Source of the DNA: Myxococcus guangdongensis
Lineage (GTDB): Bacteria; Myxococcota; Myxococcia; Myxococcales; Myxococcaceae
NCBI RefSeq assembly: GCF_024198255.1
Contig: NZ_JAJVKW010000013.1
Coordinates: 1-64,000, forward strand
DNA: 64,000 nt
Direction: 5' to 3'
Each line of letters begins with the position of its first letter. Within the stretch, counting starts at the first letter, position 1. The notes beneath the pieces were generated by a model, which was not told where the DNA came from, searched no databases, and worked only from the letters and a program-made list of their open reading frames with translations. Positions 42,288 to 51,558 of the stretch are shown piece by piece. The translations under genes and the position numbers were made by a program.

Positions 42288-42560
42288 CCGGTCAGACTGG
42301 CACGAACGACAGGTGGGATATCAAGCAGACCCTGCGAAACGCGGCCGTATCCGGGAGGCACATGCGTCCTCACCCGACGCATCCGCGTTCGCGTCGAACG
42401 CACCCTGGAGCGCCGAGACTCGGTTTCGCGGTGCCCCACTGCCAGTGAACCCAGTCCCTGGAATTTTTGAGAAGCACGACACGCGAAGATTTCGCGGCAC
42501 GCCGTCTGCAAATGCGCGCCGAGCCGAAGTCGCGCCACCACGATTCTCATCCAGAGAGAC
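42288..42560. other. divergent promoter region
   Basis: About 270 bases between the DUF1592 gene and the methyltransferase/TPR gene, which point away from each other. Both promoters must lie here. No clear dyad was found. Confidence 0.4.
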
Positions 42561-44210
42561 ATGACGTTCGACGCTCAAGACTGGGTTCCCTACGACGAAG
42601 GACACCGCTGGCGGGCCCATGCCTCCTACTTCGAGACCCGAGGCATTCGCGCCTGGACCGAGGGTGACATCCCCTACCGGGCGACCAACAACCACGCCTT
42701 CGCCCATCAACACGCGGTCCTGCTCCTGGCGCTGGTCCATTCCCTCCAGGCAGAGGGCCGAGTCACCTCGGAGACACGCATCCAGGTGCTCGAGCTGGGC
42801 GGAGGGTTGGGAGACTTCTGCGTCGGGGTGCTGCTCGCGCTGAGGGATGAGTTGGGTGAGGCGGGGCGCGCGCTGTTCGACCGCGTGAGCTATGTCTTCA
42901 CGGACGTCTCGCGCCTGTCGTTGGAGCAGGCCATCCAGCGAGCCGCGCTGGCCGGGTTCGTCGCCTCCGGCCATGTGCTCCCCGCGCTGGTGGATGGCCG
43001 CGCCCCCTCGGTGGCGCACACGCTCGACGGCGAGGCCGTGACACTGGCCCCCTGGGCCGTGCTGGCGAACTACCTGTGCTGCGTGCTCCCCACCAAGGTG
43101 TTCCGCAAGCGAGCCGACACGTGGCTCGAGCTGCATTCGCGCAACCTCCGCCCGCTCACCGAGGACGCCCGATCCTCGGAGCCCGAGGCCACCGAGGAGG
43201 CGGCGCGGTGGCGGACGCTCCTGGGCGAACACGCGTGGTTGCCCGTCGACCCGCGCGCGACCTTCCGCGGCGCGCATCACGCCGCCCTGCTCGAAGAGGT
43301 GCTCGCCCAGGACGTCGAAGCGGAGCTGGCCTATCCCTACGCGTTCATGGAGCTGCTCGATTCGTTCCTCACACGGATGCCGCACGGCGGAGTGTTCCTG
43401 TTCAGCGACTTCGAGGACGGCTCCTCCCCTGGACACATCGCGTCCATCAGTCGCGTCCCCGTCGTCTATGGGGACAGCCTCAACCACCCCGTCTGCTTCC
43501 CCCTCTTCACGCCGTGGGCCCGCCTGAGGGGAGCTGAGCTGCTGGTGAATCCGGGGTGGCACGGCTCGACACGCACGGCGCTCTGGCGCAGCGGGGCCCC
43601 CATCGCCTCGTCACTGCGGGAGGCCTTCACCCGGGGCTTCATCCAATCCCAAGCGAGCCAGGACCGGCTCGACTTCGAGCTCGCGGCACAAAAGCTCTCC
43701 GAAGCGGGTGAGCACAAGCGCGCCCTGCGTTTCTACGATCGCTGCATCGCCCTGGACCCCCATGCCCTCACGCTCTACGTGCAGGCTGGAGCGGTGGCCC
43801 TGGCGCTCGACGACTTCGAGACAGCGCTGCGGTACCTGCGGGAAGGCGATTCACGCGATGGCCTCCGGCAGCAGGACTTCTCGCTGCGGATGAGCGACGT
43901 GTTCTGTCGTCAGGGAGATTTCCTCCAGGCCGGTGCGCTGCTCGAACGCGCGGTCCAGGAGCACGAAGCGCCCCTGACGTATGTCGCCCTGGGGCGGGTC
44001 TACTTGGAGTTGGGGGAGCACGCCCGCGCCTTCCAGGCCTGCGCGCGCGCGGGCGAGCTCTCCCCGGACCACCAGGAGGTCACCCAGCTGCTCTCCGAGG
44101 TGCAGGGCGCCTGGTGCGAGGCGGAGCTGGGACTCACCGCCCTGGCCAGGGGGTGGTGGCAGGACAAGCTGCGGACGCTGAATCAGACAACCCGAGAGAC
44201 ACCTTCATGA
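42561..44210 (+). CDS. SAM-dependent methyltransferase-like protein with TPR tail
   Basis: A 549-residue cytoplasmic protein. The N-terminal 360 residues include RATNNHAFAHQHAVLLLALV and the SAM-binding motif IQVLELGGGLGDFCVGVLLA, with a later YVFTDVSRLSLEQAI. This resembles the MidA/DUF185-like class I methyltransferases. The C-terminal 180 residues are TPR-like helical repeats (ALRFYDRCIALDPHALTLYV, LTYVALGRVYLELGEHARAF, ACARAGELSPDHQEV). A methyltransferase that uses TPRs to hold a partner is the best reading. Its stop overlaps the start of the DUF4157 gene (ATGA), so the two products probably work together; the DUF4157 protein could be substrate or client. Confidence 0.7.
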   Translation: MTFDAQDWVPYDEGHRWRAHASYFETRGIRAWTEGDIPYRATNNHAFAHQHAVLLLALVHSLQAEGRVTSETRIQVLELGGGLGDFCVGVLLALRDELGEAGRALFDRVSYVFTDVSRLSLEQAIQRAALAGFVASGHVLPALVDGRAPSVAHTLDGEAVTLAPWAVLANYLCCVLPTKVFRKRADTWLELHSRNLRPLTEDARSSEPEATEEAARWRTLLGEHAWLPVDPRATFRGAHHAALLEEVLAQDVEAELAYPYAFMELLDSFLTRMPHGGVFLFSDFEDGSSPGHIASISRVPVVYGDSLNHPVCFPLFTPWARLRGAELLVNPGWHGSTRTALWRSGAPIASSLREAFTRGFIQSQASQDRLDFELAAQKLSEAGEHKRALRFYDRCIALDPHALTLYVQAGAVALALDDFETALRYLREGDSRDGLRQQDFSLRMSDVFCRQGDFLQAGALLERAVQEHEAPLTYVALGRVYLELGEHARAFQACARAGELSPDHQEVTQLLSEVQGAWCEAELGLTALARGWWQDKLRTLNQTTRETPS

Positions 44211-46126
44211 ACCCACGCGAAGAAGGCAGCCACCGCGCATCACCTCACCCGAAGCCGGGGGCGCCGCTGCCAGAGCCCCTGAGAAACAAGCTGGAGGCGT
44301 TCTGGGGCCAGGACCTCTCGGGTGTGCGCATCCATACCCATCCGGGACTGCGCGTGGCGGCGATGGCCGTGGGCTCGGACATCTGGTTCGCCCCAGGCAT
44401 GTACAATCCCGCCACCCTCCCAGGGCTGAAGCTCCTGACGCACGAGCTGTCCCATGTGCTGCAGCAGCGCGCTGGAAGGGTCCGCCCTCCTGAAGGTGTC
44501 CGGAGCGCCATCGTCCAAGACGCGTCCCTGGAAGCCGAGGCGGACACGACGGGGGCTCATGCAGCGGCCTTCGTGCTCCGGGACCAGGATGGCATGCAGC
44601 CGCCGCCCCCACCCTGGGCGCGCGCGGAGCCGAACGCGCCGACGGTGGGCCAGTGCATGCCCTTCGGCATCGAGTTGGAGTGCGCCAGCCTGGACATCAA
44701 GAGTCCCCTCGGCAAGCCCAAGGGGACCGTCATCTGTCAGGACGACAAGACGTTCAAGGCCGTCAACGAGGTGACCAGCGCCCTGATTCCGGTCGTCGAA
44801 TTCGTCAGCGACCCTCCGGCGAACTCCCTGGAGGAGCTGATCTCGACAGCGACCCGCATGGCGGAGCAGGCCGCCGCCTGGGACAAGGAATTCGCGGCCC
44901 TCAAGGACAGCAAGACACCGGTCATCACCGTCAAGGGAGTGCCCGTCAAGAAGGTCGTCGCCAAGGACGTGGTCGCCAAGGACGTGGCCGACAAGCAAGT
45001 GCCGGTGGAGTGGAAGCTCGCCAAAGGCGGCCCCATCGACGGGGCGCTGCAGATCACCGTCGGCGTCCCCCTGGTTTGCATTCCGCAGATCTATGGCAAC
45101 CGCGGCTTCAATAACTTCGGAGATGCCGGGCTGCATGAGACCATGGAGACGCATTGGAACAAGCTCAGGACGCGCGTTCGTGAACGCAGGGAGTCCCTCA
45201 CGCCCACTCAGCTGTTTCCCGAGCTCCCAGCCGAGACCTGGGGATTCCTCTGGCTCGTGATGGACTACCTCATCCGTGCCTGCCACGAAAAATCGAAGCC
45301 CTTCATCAAGGCCAAGTTCGACACCCTGGCTCGCACCGACTTCCGCACCATCTTCAGCCTGCTCCCCAAAACCGAGCAGGACCGGTTGAGTTACCGGAAG
45401 GGCGTGAAAGTCATCATGCGGAAGGAGTGGATGACCTGGCTCATGAGACAAGCCATGGTGGCCAGGGCCCCCTTGACAGCTCCGCAGCATATCGACGTCC
45501 TCATCCAGCTCAGCCACCGAATGATTCCCTGGAACGGCGACAACCGCATTCCCCCGACCTTCAACGACTGGCTGGAGAACATCCCCAACAAAGACCTCTT
45601 CACGCAGGAGAGAGGGGCCATCCTCATCGGACTCGGAGCGCTCAAGAACAAGGTCGACACGGTGCGCTTCCGGGGCGCCGATGTGAAGGCGCCCATCCTC
45701 GAGCTGCGATGTCCGCTGGGCTCCAGCATGCATTACAGCCGATGGGTGGAGGAGATGGGCAAGTCCTGGGAGCAATACCAGCGGGTGCTCGCAGTCCCGC
45801 CGCCGCGTCCCGTCCTGAACGTGCAGGCCGCCCTTCAAGCCCGCGAGGAGCACAGAGCGCGAGAAGCCATGAAGCAACGGGCACGGGAACAGGCCAAGGA
45901 AGCGGACGCGTTGGCTCGGGCCCAGCGGCCGAAGCCCCCCGTCCCTCCTCGGCCCGCCAACCCACCCATGGCCGCCGCGGCACCGGCGGGACTCTTCCTC
46001 GCCCCCGCGGCCAGAGCCTTCGCGCCCGGAGCGCAAGCTCCCGCCCACCCAGTCCTCAGCCTCCATGACGCGAAGAACCTGCCTCCGTCGAAGAAGGGCC
46101 CGAACGGGGGCTCCACGACATCGTGA
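44207..46126 (+). CDS. DUF4157 (eCIS-core-type) protein with amidoligase-like body
   Basis: A 639-residue protein. Residues 20-120 are a DUF4157 domain (LEAFWGQDLSGVRIHTHPGL, then LLTHELSHVLQQRAG with HELSH at 79-83 and EAEAD at 109-113). This metallopeptidase-like module is common at the N-terminus of proteins associated with extracellular contractile injection systems and other exported toxins. After a Pro linker the body begins PFGIELECASL (152-162) and VVEFVSDPPANSLEEL, reminiscent of the GxExEF and ExxSPP strands of amidoligase/glutamine-synthetase-fold ligases. That assignment is tentative. A Pro/Ala-rich tail ends the protein. Coupled to the methyltransferase-TPR gene; no eCIS structural genes are in the window. 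Confidence 0.65.
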   Translation: MNPREEGSHRASPHPKPGAPLPEPLRNKLEAFWGQDLSGVRIHTHPGLRVAAMAVGSDIWFAPGMYNPATLPGLKLLTHELSHVLQQRAGRVRPPEGVRSAIVQDASLEAEADTTGAHAAAFVLRDQDGMQPPPPPWARAEPNAPTVGQCMPFGIELECASLDIKSPLGKPKGTVICQDDKTFKAVNEVTSALIPVVEFVSDPPANSLEELISTATRMAEQAAAWDKEFAALKDSKTPVITVKGVPVKKVVAKDVVAKDVADKQVPVEWKLAKGGPIDGALQITVGVPLVCIPQIYGNRGFNNFGDAGLHETMETHWNKLRTRVRERRESLTPTQLFPELPAETWGFLWLVMDYLIRACHEKSKPFIKAKFDTLARTDFRTIFSLLPKTEQDRLSYRKGVKVIMRKEWMTWLMRQAMVARAPLTAPQHIDVLIQLSHRMIPWNGDNRIPPTFNDWLENIPNKDLFTQERGAILIGLGALKNKVDTVRFRGADVKAPILELRCPLGSSMHYSRWVEEMGKSWEQYQRVLAVPPPRPVLNVQAALQAREEHRAREAMKQRAREQAKEADALARAQRPKPPVPPRPANPPMAAAAPAGLFLAPAARAFAPGAQAPAHPVLSLHDAKNLPPSKKGPNGGSTTS

Positions 46127-46263
46127 GGGCCAGCGCGCCCTCGCGTCCCGGTGGAGGCCATGGCCGAAGGCGAAGTGCACCGTCGCGGTGATGGCGACGG
46201 AGTCGAGGTCTGCCCGGCGCGCGACTGGCTGTTTGTTATTGCCGGGGCATTCGTGAAACGAGA

Positions 46264-46297
46264 ACGGGCCCGGCGCGAGCAAACGCACCGGGCCCGT
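46264..46297 (-). terminator. strong terminator of the encapsulin operon
   Basis: ACGGGCCCGG (46264-46273) and CCGGGCCCGT (46288-46297) form a perfect ten-base-pair stem with a 14-base loop, about 20 bases after the stop of the first shell gene. Read leftward it is followed by a short T-rich stretch (TTCTCGTTTC). It also serves the convergent DUF4157 gene. Confidence 0.75.
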
Positions 46298-46315
46298 CCT
46301 GATGTTTCAGTCGCT

Positions 46316-47716
46316 TCAGGCGCCGAGCGCCACGTTCTCCAGCACGCCCAGCGCGTCGGGGACGAGCACGGCGGCGGAGTAGTAGGTGCTCACCAGGTAC
46401 TGGGTGAGGGCCTGGTCGTTGATGGCCATGCGCTTGACGGTGAGGCTCGCCTCCACCTCGTCGGGGATGCCCGCGTTGTGCAGGCCCACCACGCCCTGGT
46501 CATCCTGCCCGGTGCGCATGGCGATGATGGACGTCGTGTTCTCCCGGCTGATGGGCAGCTTGTCGCACGGGAGGATGGGCACCCCGCGCCACGCCTGGAA
46601 CTTCGCTCCACCCACGTCCACCACCGTGGGGTACAGGCCGCGCCGGGTGCACTCCCGGCCGAACGCCGCGATGGCCCGCGGGTGCGCCAGGAAGTAGCGC
46701 GTCTTGCGACGGCGCGTCACCAGCTCGTCCATGTCGTCCGGCGTCGGCGGCCCCGAGCGCGTGTTGAGGCGCTGCTTGAGGTCGGCGTTGTGCAACAGGC
46801 CGAACTCCGGGTTGTTGATGAGCTCCCACTCCTTGCGCTCCTTCAGCGCCTCGATGGTCAGCCGCAGCTGCTCCTGCGTCTGGTTCATCGGGTCGTTGAA
46901 GATGTCCGACACGCGCGTGTGCACGCGCAGGATGGTCTGCGCCACGCTCAGCTCGTACTCGCGAGGCTTGAGCTCGTAGTCCACGAAGCCGCCCGGCAGG
47001 ACGGGCTCGCCGTGGTGGCCGGCCGTCATCGGGATGGCCGCCTGCCCTGCCTTGTCCTGCGGCTTCTTGAGCTTCGCCTTGTAGCGCTCCACGTGCGCCT
47101 TGAGCGCCGGGGACTGGACGATGAGCGCCTCGAACACGTCCTGCGGCAGCGCCATCACCGTGCAGGCCGTGAGGGCCTTGACGGTGAAGGGCCACACGTC
47201 GTTCGACTCCACCACCGCCTGGTCGCCGAAGTGGTCGCCGTCCGCCAGCGTGTCCAGCACCAGCGGGTCGCCGTACTTGCCCTTCGAGAGCTTCTGCGCC
47301 TTGCCGTGCGCGATGAGGAACACGTCCTGGGCGGCCTTGCCCGCCTCGACGATGGTGTCCCCCGCCTTGTACTGCTGCTGGGTGAAGCGGCCCGCCAGCG
47401 TGCGGATGAGCAGGTCATCCGCGTCCTGGAAGCCCCGCATCAGCGGCAGCTTCAGCAGCTCCTGCGGAATCACCTCCACCTTGACGCCGATGTTGCTGAA
47501 GTTCAGCCGGTCATCGCCCGCCGCGTACGTCAGCCGCCGGTTGACGCGGTACGTGCCGCCCGACACCTGCACCCAGGGCAGGATGCTCAGCAGGTAGCGG
47601 GGCGAAATGCCCTGCATCACCGGCTGCGACTTGGTCGTCGTCGCCAGCTGCCGCGCGCCGGCCGTGCTCAGGCTGGTGCCCTCGTGGGCCGCCAACTCTT
47701 TGTCTGGATTCGCCAT
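46316..47716 (-). CDS. family 2B encapsulin shell protein, copy A
   Basis: A 466-residue protein of the family 2B (EshA-like) encapsulin type: an HK97-fold shell subunit interrupted by a cyclic-nucleotide-binding-like domain. The N-terminal arm and extended-loop part includes QGISPRYLLSILPWVQVSGG and YRVNRRLTYAAGD. Residues about 90-205 are the cNMP fold (QQQYKAGDTIVEAGKAAQDV, GDHFGDQAVVESND). The HK97 remainder runs from REYELSVAQTILRVHTRVSD through HNADLKQRLNTRSG to the C-terminus. The phosphate-binding cassette lacks the canonical Arg. There is no HTH, so it is not a CRP regulator. Downstream of copy B and geosmin synthase; probably forms the same or a mixed shell. Confidence 0.85.
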   Translation of the reverse strand: MANPDKELAAHEGTSLSTAGARQLATTTKSQPVMQGISPRYLLSILPWVQVSGGTYRVNRRLTYAAGDDRLNFSNIGVKVEVIPQELLKLPLMRGFQDADDLLIRTLAGRFTQQQYKAGDTIVEAGKAAQDVFLIAHGKAQKLSKGKYGDPLVLDTLADGDHFGDQAVVESNDVWPFTVKALTACTVMALPQDVFEALIVQSPALKAHVERYKAKLKKPQDKAGQAAIPMTAGHHGEPVLPGGFVDYELKPREYELSVAQTILRVHTRVSDIFNDPMNQTQEQLRLTIEALKERKEWELINNPEFGLLHNADLKQRLNTRSGPPTPDDMDELVTRRRKTRYFLAHPRAIAAFGRECTRRGLYPTVVDVGGAKFQAWRGVPILPCDKLPISRENTTSIIAMRTGQDDQGVVGLHNAGIPDEVEASLTVKRMAINDQALTQYLVSTYYSAAVLVPDALGVLENVALGA

Positions 47717-47751
47717 GAAGGGGTCTTTCGTGGTTTCGAGTCAGGAGACGA

Positions 47752-49149
47752 CTACGAGCGACCCAGCTCCACGCTCTCCAGGATGCCCAGCGCGTCCGGC
47801 GTCAGCACCGCCGCGGAGAAATACGCCGTCACCAGGTAGTTCATGATGGCCTTCTCGTTGATGCCCATGAAGCGCACGTTGAGGCTGGGCTCGATTTCGT
47901 CGGGGATGCCCGCCTGGTGCAGGCCCACCACGCCCTGGTTCTTCTCCCCCGCGCGCATCAGCATGATGGACGTGGTGCGCGACTCGGAGATGGGCAGCTT
48001 GTTGCAAGAGACAATCGGCACGCCGCGCCACGCGGGCACGTGGTTGCCGTTCATCTCCACGCTGGTGGGGTAGATGCCCCGCTTGTTGCACTCCTGGCCG
48101 AACGCGGCGATGGCGCGCGGGTGCGCCAGGAAGAACGACGGCTCCTTCCACACCGTGGCGAGCAGCTCGTCCATGTCGTCCGGACTCGGCGCGCCCGAGC
48201 GGGTGTGGATGCGCTGCTTGAGGTCCGCGTTGTGCAAGAGGCCGAACTCGCGGTTGTTGATGAGCTCGTGCTCCTTGCGCTCCTTCAGCGCCTCCACCGT
48301 CAGGCGCAGCTGCTGCTGCGTCTGGTTCATCGGGTCATTGAAGAGGTCCGCGACGCGGGTGTGAATCTGGAGCACCGTCTGCGCGATGGCCAGCTCGTAC
48401 TCGCGGGGGCTCGTCTCGTAGTCCACGAAGGTCCCCGGCAGCACCGGCTCGCCGTGGTGGCCGGCCGCCAGCTCAATCGCCTTCTGGCCCGTGGTGTCCT
48501 GCTTCTTCTTCGAGCGCGCCTTGAACTTCTCGATGTGCTTCTGCAGCGACGGGACTTGCGCCACCACCGTCTCGAAGGCGGACTGCTGCAGCACCAGGGC
48601 AATGACGGGCGTCATGGCCTTGGCCGTGAACTGCCAGTAGTCCTGCGACTCCAGCAGCGCCTGATAGCTGTAGTGGTCGCCGTCCGCCAGCGTCTCCAGC
48701 ACCACGGGCTCACCGTACTTGCCGGTGCCGATGCGGTTCACCTTGCCGTGCGCGATGAGGACGATGGAGTCGGCCTCCTTGCCAGCCTCGGTGATGACCT
48801 CGCCCGCCTTGAACTCCTTCTGCTCGAAGCGGTTGGCCAGCGCGGTGAGCGCCTCCACGTCCTCGTACCCACGCAGCAGCGGCAGCTCGCCCAGCTCCTG
48901 CGGAATCACCGCCACCTTGGCGCCCGTGCTGGTGAAGGTGACGCGGCCGTCGCCCACCGCGTACGTCATGCGGCGGTTGACGCGGTACGTACCGCCGGAC
49001 ACCTGCACCCACGGCAGCAGCTTGAGCAGCCACCGCGAGGAGATGCCCTGCATCTGCGGCTCGGACTTCGTCGTCGTCGCCAGCTGCCGCGCCGCCTGCG
49101 TGCCCAGGCTCTGGTTGTTGTCGTCGAACTTCTTCGAATCATTGGACAT
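47752..49149 (-). CDS. family 2B encapsulin shell protein, copy B
   Basis: A 465-residue paralogue of copy A with the same architecture: QGISSRWLLKLLPWVQVSGG, YRVNRRMTYAVGDGR, a cNMP-like insert (KEFKAGEVITEAGKEADSIV, GDHYSYQALLESQDY) and an HK97 C-terminal part (REYELAIAQTVLQIHTRVAD, FGLLHNADLKQRIHTRSG). AAGGGTGA precedes the ATG. The insert differs from copy A most in the phosphate-cassette region. It lies 35 bases upstream of copy A and 60 bases downstream of geosmin synthase. Two shell genes in one operon suggest a heteromeric nanocompartment. Confidence 0.87.
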   Translation of the reverse strand: MSNDSKKFDDNNQSLGTQAARQLATTTKSEPQMQGISSRWLLKLLPWVQVSGGTYRVNRRMTYAVGDGRVTFTSTGAKVAVIPQELGELPLLRGYEDVEALTALANRFEQKEFKAGEVITEAGKEADSIVLIAHGKVNRIGTGKYGEPVVLETLADGDHYSYQALLESQDYWQFTAKAMTPVIALVLQQSAFETVVAQVPSLQKHIEKFKARSKKKQDTTGQKAIELAAGHHGEPVLPGTFVDYETSPREYELAIAQTVLQIHTRVADLFNDPMNQTQQQLRLTVEALKERKEHELINNREFGLLHNADLKQRIHTRSGAPSPDDMDELLATVWKEPSFFLAHPRAIAAFGQECNKRGIYPTSVEMNGNHVPAWRGVPIVSCNKLPISESRTTSIMLMRAGEKNQGVVGLHQAGIPDEIEPSLNVRFMGINEKAIMNYLVTAYFSAAVLTPDALGILESVELGRS

Positions 49150-49209
49150 GGGTCACCCTTCTTCGGATTGAAGACTCGTCACTTCGGAATGTGTCTGCCT
49201 TGGGACTTC

Positions 49210-51480
49210 TCAGGGGCGCGTGGCGCGGAACAGCTCGGCGATGCGCATCGCCGACGTCCCCAGGCTCACGGGCTTGCCCGTCTGGAGCTTCGGCGCCGCG
49301 TCGTGGATGAGCTCCACCTCGGTGTAGCGCGTCACGCCCGCGTGCCACCGGGGGATGCCCGCCATCCACTGCTGCAGCTGCTCCACGTACTTGTGCAGCT
49401 TCGCCTGCGCCTTCTCATCCAGCTCGAAGGTGCGGATGACCGAGGGCAGCTCCTTGGCCACCAGGTGCTCGAACTGCTTCATGCGCGCGGTCATCATCGC
49501 GTTGACGACGTGCACGGCCGTGTCCTTGTCCACGCCCAGGAACTTCTGGACGACGAGCACGCAGTTGTTCAGCTCGCCCTCGAACTGAATCTCCTTCTGG
49601 TAGGAGTACAAGTCGTTGACGAAGCAGGCGTAGTCCGCGGCGGAGTTCTCCAGCCCCCGCAGCGTGCGGGTATTGAAGACGTCCTCGGGCACCGCGTCCC
49701 CGTGGGACAGGCGCGCCAGGGACATGGTGAGGTCCGAGCCGAACGTCTTGCGGCGCATCTCCACGTAGTCCACCGGGTCCGGCACGCGGTTGAGCAGCTG
49801 GTTGTTCAGCTCCCACACCCAGCTGTCCGTCATGTCCTGGATGGCCTTGCGGAACAGCTTGCGGCCGCGCGGCGTCAGCGGGCCCGCGGTGCGCTTCCAC
49901 AAGTCCGCCAGGCTCAGCTCCACCGGGTTGAGGGGCACCGCCGCGCTGGCCGTCTCCACGTCGTCCGGCATGAACTGCCCCAGCCGCGCGGTGAACGCCT
50001 TCGCGCCCGCCATGTCCCGGCTGTTGGCGTAGAGCAGGGGGAAGTAGTCGTCCGCGTACGTCCCCCACACCAGCCAGCACGCCGTCAGCTCCAACTGCTC
50101 GGGCGTCGCGTCCGGGTGGATGAGCGCGCCGCAGAGGGCCACGTCCGCCGCGTCGAACTTGTGGTCGTCCCAGACGTAGAACCCCACGCCGGGCACCACC
50201 TCCAACAGGCCCATCCGCCGAGCCCAGGCCTTGGAGGCCCTCCGCGCGTGGTCCAGGTGGGGGCTCACGTACGTGCTGTACGGCATGTAGAACTTCGGCA
50301 GCGTCGTGGGGCCCACGTGCTGGCGCGGCGTGTGGCTCAGCGAGCGGGCCCGAGGCCCCATCCCCAGCGCGCCCGCCGTCAACGGCAGCCGGAGCGCGGA
50401 GGTGCCCAGGCCCGCGGGCACCGGCACCATGAGGGACGGGCGCTCCTCGGCGTGCTGGTTCATGTAGCGGTTGGAGCGCATGTGCCACTCGTGGCCGCCG
50501 GACTGCCAGTCCTGGAGCCCGCGCAGGTACGTGAGCACCTGCGCCTGCTCCACCGGGTTGAGTCCGTACTCCGCGAAGAGCCACGGCAGCTCCGTGGCGA
50601 ACGTCGTCTCGAACTGCTGCAGCCGGCTCGTCAGCAAGTCGTTGACCAGGTCCGCGGCGCGCTGCGTGTCGCAGTCGAGGAACGTCTCCACCACCAGCAC
50701 GCCGTTGGAGAGCTCACCCTCCTCCAGGATTTCGCGCTCGTAGGAGAACAAGTCGTTGCGCAGGTGCACCGCGTCGGAGAACGTGTCCTTGAAGACGCGC
50801 AGCGGCCGGCTCTTCACCACCCGGTCCGGAATCTCCGCCGCGACGGCCACCTCCACCAAGTCCGAGGACCAGGGCGCGCCGCCCACCTTGCGGCGCATCT
50901 CGATGTACTCGATGGGGTTGGAGATGCGCGCCTCGCTGATGTTGTCGATTTCCCACATCGACTCGTCGAGCAGGTGCTGGGTGTTCTCGTAGAAGCGGCG
51001 GCGCCAGTCCATGGACATGGCGGGCACCGTGCGCTGCCACAAATCCCAGAGGCCGCGCTCCACCGGGTTGACGGGCTCCGGCGGCGTCTGGCTCAGGTCC
51101 AGCGGCATGAACAGCGGCAGCCGGTCCAGATAGGCCTGCCCGCCCTTCACGTCGCGCGAGTACTTGAAGACCTCCAGGAAGTGGTCATCGAAGTAGAAGA
51201 CCCAGACGTACCAGTCCGTGATGAGGTCCAGCACCGGCCCCGCCGCCTCCGGGTGCGTGTACGAGCACAGGAGCGCGTAGTCCATGCCGTCGAAGCGGCG
51301 CTCGGACCAGACCTCCCGCTGCGTGCCGTCCCTCGGCGGCCCCAGGATGCCCATCTCGTAGGACCACGCCTTGGTGTGCGCGCGGGCCGATTCCAGGTTC
51401 GGGTTCAGTCGCGCAGGCCACGGCACGTAGAACTCAGGGAGCTGGAAGGGTTGCTGCTGCCGCGCCTTGGACATGCTCAT
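49210..51480 (-). CDS. geoA: geosmin synthase (germacradienol/geosmin synthase), likely encapsulin cargo
   Basis: A 756-residue two-domain class I terpene synthase. The N-terminal domain (QPFQLPEFYVPWPARLNPNL) has DDHFLE at 98-103 and NDLFSYERE at 242-250. The C-terminal domain has DDYFP at 477-481 and NDLYSYQKE at 622-630. These Mg-binding motifs and the length match bifunctional geosmin synthase, which converts farnesyl diphosphate to germacradienol and then to geosmin with loss of acetone. The probably flexible interdomain linker and the C-terminal tail each carry LGTSAxR (358-364 and 740-746), a candidate shell-targeting signal. Followed by two family 2B encapsulin genes; preceded by HMG-CoA reductase. 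Confidence 0.92.
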   Translation of the reverse strand: MSMSKARQQQPFQLPEFYVPWPARLNPNLESARAHTKAWSYEMGILGPPRDGTQREVWSERRFDGMDYALLCSYTHPEAAGPVLDLITDWYVWVFYFDDHFLEVFKYSRDVKGGQAYLDRLPLFMPLDLSQTPPEPVNPVERGLWDLWQRTVPAMSMDWRRRFYENTQHLLDESMWEIDNISEARISNPIEYIEMRRKVGGAPWSSDLVEVAVAAEIPDRVVKSRPLRVFKDTFSDAVHLRNDLFSYEREILEEGELSNGVLVVETFLDCDTQRAADLVNDLLTSRLQQFETTFATELPWLFAEYGLNPVEQAQVLTYLRGLQDWQSGGHEWHMRSNRYMNQHAEERPSLMVPVPAGLGTSALRLPLTAGALGMGPRARSLSHTPRQHVGPTTLPKFYMPYSTYVSPHLDHARRASKAWARRMGLLEVVPGVGFYVWDDHKFDAADVALCGALIHPDATPEQLELTACWLVWGTYADDYFPLLYANSRDMAGAKAFTARLGQFMPDDVETASAAVPLNPVELSLADLWKRTAGPLTPRGRKLFRKAIQDMTDSWVWELNNQLLNRVPDPVDYVEMRRKTFGSDLTMSLARLSHGDAVPEDVFNTRTLRGLENSAADYACFVNDLYSYQKEIQFEGELNNCVLVVQKFLGVDKDTAVHVVNAMMTARMKQFEHLVAKELPSVIRTFELDEKAQAKLHKYVEQLQQWMAGIPRWHAGVTRYTEVELIHDAAPKLQTGKPVSLGTSAMRIAELFRATRP

Positions 51481-51558
51481 GTCTCGTGGGTCCCATCTAT
51501 CCAGCGATAGGCATTGCGTGTTTCACGAAGGACTTCACTCATCGAGCCCGGCCCCGTT

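Noticed and set aside
40137..42470. 777-codon open frame on the + strand
   Set aside because: Antisense to the second DUF1592 gene and without recognisable motifs.
46316..49149. Two CRP/FNR-type regulators
   Set aside because: The cNMP-like domain suggested this, but neither protein has a helix-turn-helix. The flanking sequence matches the HK97-type shell of family 2B encapsulins.
47917..51510. 1197-codon open frame on the + strand
   Set aside because: It is antisense to the encapsulin and geosmin synthase genes, and its Arg/His/Val-rich product shows no domain. Long shadow frames are expected opposite high-GC genes with strong third-position bias.
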